Under the pieces are notes generated by a model. It was not told the origin of the DNA. It saw only the letters and a list, made by a program, of their open reading frames with translations, and did not search any database. From Rotaria sordida (lineage: Eukaryota; Rotifera; Eurotatoria; Philodinida; Philodinidae), in the NCBI GenBank assembly GCA_905250125.1, contig CAJNOL010000727.1, positions 1-64,000 of the forward strand: a stretch of DNA of 64,000 bases. Reading direction: 5' to 3'. Below are positions 47,183-58,600 of this stretch, piece by piece. Position 1 is the stretch's first letter; the number at the start of each line of letters is the position of its first letter. Both the position numbers and the translations under genes were made by a program.

Positions 47183-49023
47183 ATGATTGATACTACAAAT
47201 GATACAAATTTTCTACATGCACCAAGTCCAGCTTCATGTGAAGAATTGGAAAACCTATTAAAATTTGTAAATGCATCATATTATGAATCTCGAAATATGA
47301 CACGTGATGATTATTTTACATTATTACGTACACCATATTGTATACCAAAACCATATCTAGGTGTACAAGGTGTTAAAAAATGGATAATAACAATAATATT
47401 AGTTTGTTTTCTAATATGTGGTCTTATTGGAAATATATTATCAGCAACAATTATGTTTCGACGTTCACGTCGTGGTCTTTCATCATATTTTTATTTAGCA
47501 TTATTGGCTATTATGGATATATGTGTACTCTATACAGGTTGTCTTTTATTTATGTTTGATACTGGATTTGGTTATCATCCTGAATCAAATTCAACAATCA
47601 ATTGTCGTTTAGGTTCTTATATAAGACATTTAGTTACATATTTATCAGCTTGGCTTATTGTTGCTGTTACATTTGAACGTTTTATAGTTGTTCGTTTTCC
47701 ACTTCAATCTGTTCATATATGTCGAATGCATGTTGCATATGGTATAACATTAATTATCTTTATATTTTTTTCATTTTATACAACACATTGTTTTTTTACA
47801 ATGAATATTAAACGTATAAGTTTACAAACAGATGATGGTTATCATCCAAATTTTTTTGTTTGTGATCTTGAAAAATTCAATCGTTTATTAGCATTTATTG
47901 ATTTATGTTTTTATAGTGTTATACCATCAATATTAATTATTATTTTTAATACATTAATTATATCAACAATGTTTTATGCTATTAGACAAAGAAGAACTTA
48001 TTTACAAGCAAGTAGTTGTTTACCAACAACGGATACAAGTCAAAGAAATCATAATCAAAAAACTAAAAGTTCATCTTCAATTCGTGCACCATTTTTTCGT
48101 AGTCGATCAGTAGGTTAGTAAGAATTCAAATGTGGATTTTAAACAACTAGTAAATATATGTATATATCTTATTAGTATAGTACACAAATTTCAGAAGAAA
48201 TGCAGATAAATCAGACCCTCGATTAATTAAGTCATAAAAAGATTAGAACATCGAACAAGTTGTACACTTTATTTCAGATAAAATTATATAACATCATAAT
48301 TTCAACAAGCTATATAAAATTTAACAGATTATTTAACTCTTATAAAACTTGATCAATATTTCTGAGAATAGAAAAGTAGCTAGTCAATAATAATAATTGT
48401 AGAAAATTTTCTATTTTTTTGTTTTTTAAAACGTAATTGTTAATATCTTAGAATCATCACCTGCTGCTCGTTCATTTATTTCACATGGTCGTGTATATCA
48501 TAATGGTTTAAATAAAAATAATTTTCAACAAAAATCTCAACAAGTATTATATGATTCAACAAGTGCAACAGGAATACGTTTAACATGTTCATTATTAATC
48601 ATATCCTTTGTATTTGTTCTTTGTACATTACCAGTTTCAATGCGTCAATTAATAGCTGATCTTTTTCCTGAATATAAATCAACAACACATTGGCAAATAA
48701 CAGGAGTTAGTTTAACTGTTTTAATGTATTTAAATCATACAGTAAATATATTCATTTTGTTTTTTTTTTGGTGTGATTGTTATATATTTTATTTTTAGGT
48801 TAATTTTGTACTTTATTGTTTAACTGGTCGAGCATTTCGACGTGAATGTCGAAAACTTCTTAGTGAGTTATGGAGATTAAAAGATATTCGTATATCATGT
48901 ATTATAAATTCAAATGCGGATAAACATCATCATTATCATCAACAAATGAGTCATAGTAATCGAAATCGTATAATCATTCTAGAAAAAGGACCTCAACAAC
49001 GTATGAAAAGATCATGCTTGTAA
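47183..49023 (+). CDS. Class A peptide GPCR (FMRFamide-receptor-like)
   Basis: Three exons, 47183-48113, 48452-48741 and 48799-49023, join in phase to 481 residues. An ATG 33 bases upstream is in frame, but MIDTTNDTNF is the likelier start because the extra codons derive from a T-rich tract. The N-terminus is extracellular with NDT and NAS/NMT glycosylation sites. Seven helices follow: TM1 WIITIILVCFLICGLIGNIL, TM2 YFYLALLAIMDICVLYTG, TM3 ending WLIVAVTFERFIVVRFPLQ (E-R-F in place of D-R-Y), TM4, TM5 VIPSILIIIFNTLIIST, TM6 (exon 2) LLIISFVFVLCTLPVSM, TM7 spanning the last junction as NHTVNFVLYCLTGRAF, where N-H-T-V-N-F replaces NPxxY, then a basic tail. This layout is typical of invertebrate FMRFamide/neuropeptide receptors. 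The ligand is unknown. The 3' end is 98 bp from a convergent secreted peptide gene. Confidence 0.9.
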
Positions 49024-49121
49024 ATATTTTGTTTTTTTTTTGTGTCATATTCTGTCTTTATTTTTTTATTTTAATTTCTTTTTGAAGACAAAAAAAACAT
49101 GAATTTTAAATGTTTTTTTTT

Positions 49122-49442
49122 TTAAACGCTAATTGTCCATCCGACTCGTTTATTTCGTTGTTGGTGTTGTTGTTGTTGTTGTTCTTGATCGTCTCCTTGT
49201 ATTTTGTATGGTTGAAAATAGTTTGAACATAATTTTTTCGTTAATTTTATTGGATATTGTTCTTGTCGTTGACATATAAGTGAAATAAAATTGAATCGAT
49301 GTATTGTAGGTGATGATGTATGAGCAGAATTTAATAATGGATAATTTTCAATAAGAATATCATTTAATTGTGGTGATGATTTAATTGAAGAAATAAATAT
49401 CATGAAAATAAAAAGATATAATGAGAGAATACGAAAAGCCAT
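49122..49442 (-). CDS. Small secreted protein, candidate neuropeptide precursor
   Basis: A single 106-codon frame on the minus strand. A clear signal peptide (MAFRILSLYLFIFMIFISS) is followed by a mature region with two cysteines (C57 and C72), a KK pair before C72, a Gln-rich stretch and a C-terminus RNKR then VGWTISV and stop. KR followed by a short terminal peptide is the usual layout of a prohormone-convertase site, so a VGWTISV heptapeptide could be released; there is no C-terminal Gly for amidation. It lies tail-to-tail with a peptide GPCR, 98 bp apart. It matches no neuropeptide family known to me. The spacing C...C...QxxRNKRxxW faintly recalls the N-terminal exon of Wnt proteins, but the Cys after Trp and any downstream exons are missing. 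Function is inferred only. Confidence 0.6.
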   Translation of the reverse strand: MAFRILSLYLFIFMIFISSIKSSPQLNDILIENYPLLNSAHTSSPTIHRFNFISLICQRQEQYPIKLTKKLCSNYFQPYKIQGDDQEQQQQQHQQRNKRVGWTISV

Positions 49443-51783
49443 TTTGTTTAAAAGTCAAACTTAATTTAGTTTGATTACTAAAATAAAATAAAATAATGCG
49501 AAGAACATAAATATTTTTTTTTGCAATCAATCAGTGAATTCTCTAGATAGTTAAATTCTCACTACTTTATCCAAAGAAGATCTGATTGCCCTTCTCCCTC
49601 GCCCGCGGAAATTAAAGGTTATTGCGCTACGATCTATAATTACTCCCGTCTAGGAAGCGATATACATGTATCACTATTAATCATTAATAGATTAATTATT
49701 TCTTAAATAAATCTATACAAATTTTGAGTGGTTTTTTTTTAACATTCTAATGTCGTGGTGTCTTATTTTGCTATAAGACACATGGTAATATGCATATTAA
49801 ATTAATTATAATTATTTCTATCGATTAACATATAAGTTCAATTGATAATTCTTTTTGTAGATAATAGACAAATTTTAATTTATACATTCAAACTTAGAAA
49901 TAATAATCACTACCCGATAACTTACCACGGATATAAATGTAGATTGAATGAAAACATTGAAAATAATAATGTCATTGAGAACTATTAATACTAATCGACG
50001 TCTATCTCTATTCATGAAGACCGGAAAATTAAACTATTCTTGAGTATTGAATAGCTAATTGTAGTTTATTATTTGACTGATTATTTGAATCGAACTGTGA
50101 AGTTTTTATCTTAGGTTGACATGACATTTTCTTTGTCTTACGTCTTATATAATAAGATTTTCTCATGTTTAATGCGTAAAATTTTAATAAGAAATGAATA
50201 TTTCTATTTTGATAATAGAAATAAAGTTTCATATTAACTTTAAAAATCTTACAAAAGTTTCTAAGAAATAAAAATCAGTTTTTTTTAATCTCTATTTCTA
50301 TTTATCGCAATACATGTACCGATTGTTTTTTTTTGCTTTAACTATTGAACATCTCATGAAATGAACCAAATTATTTTCTATAATAAATTCCAAATGAAAT
50401 CAAAATCTAAACCATGGAAATGATCATAAGACAGCCGATCTGTTCAATTTCTGAAACTGAATTATCTGAAAAATTTTATTCTGTCTTTTGTTGCACACGG
50501 TAGTTCAGTGGTAGGACAACTTATTACGTTTGATTCTTTTTGATTTTGATAAGATTTCATGTACTCGGAAGTACTTTTCTTAAAAATAGGAATAAATATT
50601 ATTCGAATAGTTCAATTCTTCAGATTTGAATTTGTCTTTCAATCATTATAATTAACGAAAAAAGAATAGAAATTTAAGATTCAAAAGTAAAGTAAATGAA
50701 AGAAAAACGAAATTATTTTCGAAACTTATGATAATTACATTAATCGTTTGTTATATCTAACAAAAATAAGGAAATGTTTCCTCTTTTTCTGAGGTTTCTC
50801 GATTAAAATTCTCAGATGCTTCTTTCAAAGAGATGTGGGCGTAGCAAAGCTCTATATATTTCATTTTACAAACAACACATTTTTCTCCAACTAAAGTGAT
50901 TGAAAGCTGAAGGTGTTAGAGGTTCATGACCCATGCTCTCAGTATCTTTAGAAATTATCATCAGGGAAATTTTACATAGAAACAATAATCATAGCGCGAA
51001 TTCTTCTGCTAAGGATTTCGAGAGTTAGATTTAATAAAAGTACTAACTAACAACGAAGATCCATAGAGAACACTTCAAAGTTATACAAAAAATCGAAAAA
51101 ACTTTGTTTTTAACATTTAGGAAAGGAAAGGTCCTCTGAAGCATTCATGTAAATAACAAATCGATTATTTGCGTAGAGTACTGAGGGATGAATCTTGAAA
51201 ATAACAAATCTGTTCGAGGTATTTTAATCATTTTCTCTAAGTCTCATTCTGTAACCTAAAGATACTTCACAAGTTAAAAATTGTTTCTGATGAACTCCTC
51301 TGGAGAAGAAAAAAAAACCTGTTTTCTTTTTATACACATTGATATTTGTTATACAATATTATATTATATTGTTCTTAACTTTTTTAAGTGGATGGTTTAA
51401 AAAAAAAACATTACCGTAGGGACAACATCCGGTTAGAACAGATTAGATTAAATTAACTCTATTGAAACCTACGTTTTCTAATGTAAAAAGTCTTCTTTCT
51501 CTTCTATTATTTGCCTACAATTTCAAAAATGTATTCTTATAAAAACAGATGTCAATTTTTATGTAGACGTTATTTAAGCGGAATATATATCATTAATTTT
51601 ATAGGATTTTTTCCTATTAATCTAAAAGAGTCTTTTTTCAGAAAATTAATATACTTTGCTATGATGTAGGCGATATAAAATTAAAATCGAATATTAAACA
51701 ATATGTTAGATATTATTTATATAAAATTATATTGTTTAATTTAAAAATATAAAATGGAATTAAAAAATATAGAATTAATTGAA
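49443..51783. other. Intergenic, no gene recognised
   Basis: AT-rich DNA with two oddities: a GC-rich islet at 49571-49665 and a tRNA-like fragment at 50493-50560. Open frames up to 67 codons are unsupported. Confidence 0.4.
50493..50560 (+). other. tRNA-derived fragment (SINE-like relic)
   Basis: GCACACGGTAGTTCAGTGGT followed by AGGAC closely resembles the 5' half of a tRNA-Gly, including an intact A box (TAGTTCAGTGG). The following ACGTTTGATTC is only a weak B box, at wrong spacing, and no anticodon arm or 3' acceptor strand can be folded. Either a SINE head or a decayed tRNA gene; not a functional tRNA. Confidence 0.35.
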
Positions 51784-53029
51784 AAGGAAGAGGACGGATA
51801 AGGCCAAATCTTTTAAACTGCTTCAGAACTAATTTGTTTCTATTAGGTGTGAATATGGAGCAAGTCCTAATTATTTATTTCAGGTTTATTTTGAAAAAAA
51901 TGACATCATCAATTTTGGTCTCTGAGGTTCCCTCCAGGTATCGTCGAAAAAACAATTTCGCTTTTCATCAATCAGAGCTAGATATTCCTATACATTAAAG
52001 TGTGCTGATCATGAATGTCATAATATAACCTCTAAAAGCTCCCTTGTTCTCTATATAGTCTGGACCACAATCTAGGTCCTATTTTTCAATTTGGGATCCC
52101 TTGTAAAAGAGTTCTTCTTCGAACTTTAGTGGAAAACGTCTTTTCTAACTCAAAATGTTGTGTTCTATACGAATCTGAACGTTTTACAACGTAAAAAAAG
52201 TTACTCTCAAATAAAAAAATGTGATTTCGGGGTGGAAAATAGCCATGTTTTCTGTAAATATGTATTTATCTCGCTACTTTGTCATGAAAGGAGTTTAGCT
52301 GTAACGTCCAACTTTTATCAGTAGGATAGTTTTTCACGCTCTATCGATTGATGATATTAAAAATAAGAAAAAATTTGTGTAACACTATCGAAAATTAAAA
52401 ATACTGAAGAATTTTAAAAAAGCTGTGGGGGACCACAGGCACCTAGTATACACGACATCTTGAAATCAGTTAATATATAGTGAAAAACCATCCTACTGAT
52501 AAAAGTTGGACGTTACAGCTAAACTCATTTCATGACAAAGTAGCGAGATAAATACTTATTTACAGAAAACACGGCTATTTTCCACCCCGAAATCACATTT
52601 TTTTTATTTGAGAGTAACTTTTTTTGCGTTGTAAAACGTTCAGATTCGTATAGAGCACAACATTTTGAGTTAGAAAAGACATTTTCTACTAAAGTTCGAA
52701 GAGTTCTTTTACAAGGGATTCAAAATTGAAAAATAGGGCCTAGATCGTAGTCCAGACTATATAGAGAACAAGAGAGTTTTTAGAGATTTTATTATGACAT
52801 TCACAATCAGCACACTTTAATGTATAGGAATATCTAGCTCTGATTGATGAAAAGCGAAATTTTTTTTCGACGATACCTGGAGGGAACCTCAGAGACCAAA
52901 ATTGATGATGTCATTTTTTTCAAAATAAATCTGAAATAAATAATTAGAAGTCACTCCATATTCACACCTAATAGAAACAAATTAGTTCTGAAGCAGTTTA
53001 AAAGATTTGACCTTATCCACCTCCTCCTT
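51784..53029. mobile_element. Foldback element (1.25 kb)
   Basis: Left arm 51784-52350, right arm about 52475-53029. GTCTCTGAGGTTCCCTCCAG (51920-51939) pairs with CTGGAGGGAACCTCAGAGAC (52878-52897). Ends are AAGGAAGAGGACGGATAAGG and CCTTATCCACCTCCTCCTT. Arms are above 95% identical by eye, so the copy is young. The spacer of about 125 bp has no coding content. A run of undetermined bases begins only 177 bp to the right. Confidence 0.85.
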
Positions 53030-53206
53030 GATAAGTAAAGAAAAGAACAGGATTATTTAATTATAAATTTAGACAACATATTATTCAATATATGATGATA
53101 GATATAGATAAGAGTCTTCTTTCAAACCCACAAATCTACAGTCTCAGTCGTTTTCTGTTCTGTTCTTTGATGTTTTTCCCTCTATCTCTAATAATATGTT
53201 ATATTC

Positions 53207-53306
53207 NNNNNNNNNNNNNNNNNNNNNNNNNNNNNNNNNNNNNNNNNNNNNNNNNNNNNNNNNNNNNNNNNNNNNNNNNNNNNNNNNNNNNNNNNNNNNN
53301 NNNNNN
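53207..53306. other. Assembly gap (100 N)
   Basis: Exactly 100 undetermined bases, the conventional size for a gap of unknown length. Sequence continuity and orientation across this point are not guaranteed. Confidence 0.99.
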
Positions 53307-55633
53307 TGATGCTAATTAATGTCATAAAAGATAGATAAATCGTTTTAATTATTTTTGATCAAAATAATCAATGTAAAGATTTATCTTAAAAAAAAAATTA
53401 ATGATAATCTATTTTGAACATGTTTATTATAATTAATGTCAGATTTTTTTAAATTTATTTCTAAGATTCTTTTTTATCAACTAAACACATACATATATCT
53501 ATTTTATCTCACCTTCATTGAATTAACCACGAATTTAGTACGTCAATGTTTCATTTTTCTTCATTAAAATAAATGATTAGATATTTTAAAAAATTCTTAT
53601 AAAATTTTGTTTCTATAATATTTATCGTAGCCAGCATAAATGATAGAATCTGTCATTTTTTGTTGAGATATGTATAAAAAAAAAAAAAAAAAAACTTCAG
53701 AGAGAAAAGAAAAAATATCAAAGAATGTCAGCATATAAATTTAAGATTAATCGAATGTAAAAAATTTTATGAATATATAAAAGATTGAATAAAATCTATT
53801 ATCAACATGTATCAAAATCGAACATCTTTTCTTCGAAGATATTTAATAAATTATCAAATAATTGAATGAGAATTTTGAATATATTGATTGAAGAGGTGAT
53901 AAAAACCATACTCAGGTACTTTTGTTATTATTAGAATACTTTAAAATAAGTATTATCCTTGTAGATATTCTTAATACGATGACAATGTTTGTTAGCATTG
54001 AAAATATTAATGAAGCATATTTTACACAATAAATAACTGCTATAAATTGAGGTCTACTCGGAAATCGATCTTTTTCCAGTTAATTATTATCAAATATTTC
54101 ATTGAATAACTTGAATATAAGCATTCATGATTAGTGCTATAATATAGTTGCTTTAATTTTCAAAATATATTTGCAATAAAACACTAGCTAGACTTCTACT
54201 GTGTAAATAAGTTTTAATTAACTTCACGACAGAAAATGAATACGCGACAGTAGTATTTGACATTTGAATTTGGATGAGAATAGTGTCTTTTAACAAATTA
54301 ACCGAGATTCTGATTGTTTTTTTCCTTTCTTAGAAAATAAAACATAAAAACTCCGTAATCCTTTTACAAATATGTCAGTCAAGAATATTTGACGACTAGT
54401 CATAAGTTTTAACAAACTGATCGAATTTTTCTTTTCTAAAAATCTACTACTGAAATTCATAGTTTCATTAACAATCGATTTAATATTTTAATTAGTAGTT
54501 GAAACTTCTTTGTTGTAGAAATTATTTGCTCTTAATTATTTTGAGATATTTTTTTGTCTATATCATCTTTAAATCTCTTGTTCAATACGATACATGTATA
54601 TTAATTTATTTTTATTTTTTATTCATTAATTATAACAAACAAAGTGTTAACACAAAATATAAATATTATAAATTGATTGTGCAATTTTTTTCTTTCGAGA
54701 AGAAAGGATCGATCCACTTCTCTGTGAACATCTGTGACTCAAGTCAATGTCAGACTATTACGAGTTGTATTCTTTCAATTGAATATGTAAAAAACAATTT
54801 CAACTATGTATTATAGATATGTAATCTGAAATCTTGTAACAATATTCTTTAGTTTGTATCATGTGTGGGATGATTATGTGCAGGAATTTGAATCTTCTAG
54901 ATATAAGAACTATCATGCCCGCCTACATGTAATACCTGATAATGATGGATTATAATGGTAGGAAAGTGTGAATGTTCCCTGTATCCATATTCACATTTCT
55001 AGATGTAATGAAATATTTAAATGCTTTGTATTTTTTCTAGTTGTACAACGAAAAAAAACAATTGACATTTTTGTAAATCTTTTTTTTTTGAATGTATTTA
55101 TTGACCTGTGTATGATCTCTGGTAAAATGTTAATATCACATCTCAAATAAAAAGTGTATTTTACTGGTCAAAGTTTTCTCAAGAGCTCATCGATGTCAAA
55201 TGATACACTATGAAATTCTCTACTAGTGTTTTATTCATCAATCTTAGGTTGAGCTGCTTTTATATCGAACTATAAAAAATTTCATGGTGCATTTTATTTT
55301 TAATATCAAAAGAGACTTACGCAATAGATGCTAAGCGAAATGTGCGTCAGGGATAGCTTCGAGATTATGAATTTATATCCGATTTGAGTGTCTACCAGTT
55401 CAACAGTTAGAATCTTGGTGAATCTGATGGAGATCATTTGGAAGAGAACTCGTTAGCTTTAATGTCAGTAAATAAATTATTGATATTTTCTATTTATTTC
55501 GTTAATTTAAAGATCGTTGAGAAACAAAATACGATCTTTTTTTGTGGTTTTTTTTTTAATTTTCTTCTTTTTTTAAGCAACAAATCAAAATAACAAAAAA
55601 CGTGTTTAATTAACAATAAAACAATCGTTTCTG
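53307..55633. other. No gene recognised
   Basis: AT-rich DNA between the gap and the 3' end of importin-4. A 105-codon frame at 54499-54816 is Ile/Phe/Tyr-rich, overlaps AT-rich low complexity and has no recognisable domain. Confidence 0.4.
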
Positions 55634-58600
55634 TTAATTTATTTGAAGATGTTTTGTAATACTAATACGTAGTGGTTCATTAAGTGTTTGCATTACTTGA
55701 ATAAAAGCAACACTATGTTTTATATAGATTGAACGAAGAAATTCACGAATTACTGGAATAGCATCTATAGAGAAAAATATATGTAAAATATAAATAGATT
55801 TAAAGAATTTTACTTGGTAAAACACGTTCATCATCAATTAATAATGCTGCCATTTCGATAGATTTTGGAAGATATGGTTCAATCTATAAAGTGGATTTCA
55901 ACAAAAAAAAATAGTATAAAAAGAAAAGAAAATATACCTGAGTAAAATAGTGTTCGTAGAGTAGATTGAGACAAGTGAATATAGAATTAGCTTCTGCAAA
56001 ATCTTCACGAATTGGTAAATGTTGAAAAAGAACAGGTAAAACCTAATAAAGAAAAATACGACAAGTTCATTTTTATTAATCATACGTGTTGATCTTCATA
56101 TTATTCAATATAGTCTGACGAGGGAACCCTACCAAGTGATGTTTTGAGAACCGAATGAGACTAGAAAAAATCTAAAAGGATAAATCCCCGTAGGGCTTTC
56201 TTTCGGAGCTATGACTGGTTTACTCGGTTTTCGGCTCATGGTAAGATATTTTGAAAAAAATCGAATGACGAAATTTTGCCCATATGTAGGTCCCATGCTC
56301 CTTACCAGGCCTCGAAATGGATCGCCCGGCCCGGACGGCTCATTTCGAGGCCTGCTAATGACCATGGAACCTACATATGTGCAAAATTTCAGGTCGAAAT
56401 TTCGTCATTCGATTTTTTTCTAAATATCTTGCCATGAACTGAAAATTCAGTAAACCAATCGCAGCCCCGGCAGGAAGACCTACCGGAGCTTATCCTTTTG
56501 GTCTTTTTCTAGTCTCATCAGGTCCTTAAAATATCACTTCAAAAACTTTTAATCACTTGGTGATGTTCTCTCGTAAGTAATCTTTGATTTCTTTTGAATA
56601 AAATATATCTAAAAAAATTTACTTGTTCAAGTGGTACATGTTTTGGTGACACAACAATCATTCGACAAAGACAACTACAAATATTATCAATCATACGTAA
56701 ATTTGTTTCTTTAATTAAAACTTGTGATAGACGATTTAATATTGTTTCATATTGTCCAAGTAATTGTTGATTAGCTACAATACAAAGAACACCCATACCA
56801 AAACATGCATTTGTTCGTACTTCTTCATCTTCATCAAGTAAATATTGATAAAACACTAGACCATAAAAAAACAAATTTCTTTTATTTTTGAATTATTTTT
56901 AAGTTAAAAAAAAAATTACTCGTAAAAAGTGATTGTAAGTATGGTGTAATTAATGTTTCATTCATATTTTGTACTGTTTCAGCAAGTACACCAATAACAA
57001 ATGATCGATCGGATACACTTGCTTGATGCCTCTATAGATAAGAAAATTAAATTAAATTTAAAAAAAAATTCTTTTTTTGTTTTTTTTGATAACTAACAAG
57101 TCGTTTTTGTAATTTTGGTATAATTGATGAAAGATAACCAGGAAAAAATTGAACTTTACCAGTACATGCAATTGATGTTAATATTGGTAAAAGATCTCCA
57201 CCAGTTGATATTAACATAGCATCATATTCAGCATCATCTCGACCATCTTGTTCGCGACTATCACCACCAGCATTTTCATCATTTTCATCATCATTTTCTT
57301 GTTGACATTTAGTCTTGAAAAAAATAAAAGAACTATATAGATTAATATTTTTATTTTGTATCATCTTACTTTATAAGCAAGAACTTTTTGAACACAATGA
57401 GCAATTTTTTCCAATAATGTTATATGTTTAAGCATATCTAATTTAACCTCTTCTAAAATATTTTTTATTGTATCAAGTGCTATTTGTGCTAATGAACGAC
57501 TTGTTGATGTATTTATAATTGTACATAAATTTGGTATTAAATCAGTTAATAAACGATCTGATTCTAGAACAACAACAGTGGAAAAATAAATGGTTTTTTT
57601 TTTATGGCAAAGATAAGATACCATCTTGAACAAGTTGTTTTTCATTTGTTATTTGTGTTTGTGTCGTCATTTTATGAATAGATATAAGAAGATTTCCTGC
57701 AGCTGTTACAGCATTTTGTGAACATTGAAGATTTGGAAATTCTAACATGTTTTTTATATGTTCAATTATATCTTTTAGATATGACCAAACAGCAACTCTA
57801 TATATAAGATATCAATAATTTTTAATTAATTAATACAGGAAAGCAGAAATGAGCCATAAAAAAAGGATTTTAGTCTTTATTATGGTAGAGCTATACACAG
57901 TGGAATAAATGATCCAAAAATCGAAGGTCTTCAGACATCTTAAACAAAGTTGACAATGTTCAGAATAGGGGCGACTCTTTAACTTTAAAGTTAAAGTAAA
58001 ACACTTTAAAACTTTAACTTTAATAAAGTCCACATTAAAGTCGATAAGAGGTACCCTTAGGTCCTCACATGCTATACTATACGGGTACCATTAGGTCCTC
58101 ACATGCTATACTATACGGGTACCATTAGGTCCTCCACAGTATAGACCTTGAGGATCTAAGGATTCCCTTATAGAATGGCATTTGACAACCTAAGGGTACC
58201 TCTATAGTACAGCTCTTGAGTACCTAAGGGCATTTGGTACGCCTTATGGACTTTATTAAAGTTAATGTCTTAAAGTGTTTTACTTCTATTAAAGTCTAAA
58301 GCTTAAAGGACAACACTTTAAACTTTAATACTTTTTAAAAGTGTTTTTAACGTTAAAGTGCCACCCCTAATTTGACATCAGCTCGGGATGTATGCAGATT
58401 TGCAGGAGAAGGTTTCCTCTATCTAATGGTGTGTGTATTATCAACTTCTGTTGCGCACCAAAATTTTCGATAGACAGCGTCACATGCGCTGTGCCTTCGA
58501 TGTGGCGCCATCCATAGAAAATTTTGGTACGCAACAGAACTTGACAATATATACATCATTAGACAAGAGGAAGTCTTTTCCTGCAAATATCTCCTTCCGG

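Noticed and set aside
49122-49442. Secreted ORF as first exon of a Wnt gene
   Set aside because: Spacing C...C...QxxRNKRxxW is suggestive, but the invariant Cys after Trp and the E-C-Q motif are missing, the frame ends directly, and the downstream minus strand is occupied by GPCR exons with no Wnt-like exons.
50493-50560. Functional tRNA-Gly gene
   Set aside because: Only the 5' half with A box is present; no anticodon stem, proper B box or acceptor pairing.
54499-54816. 105-codon plus-strand frame
   Set aside because: Low-complexity Ile/Phe/Tyr/Lys composition as expected from AT-rich noncoding DNA; no domain or flanking splice-linked exon.
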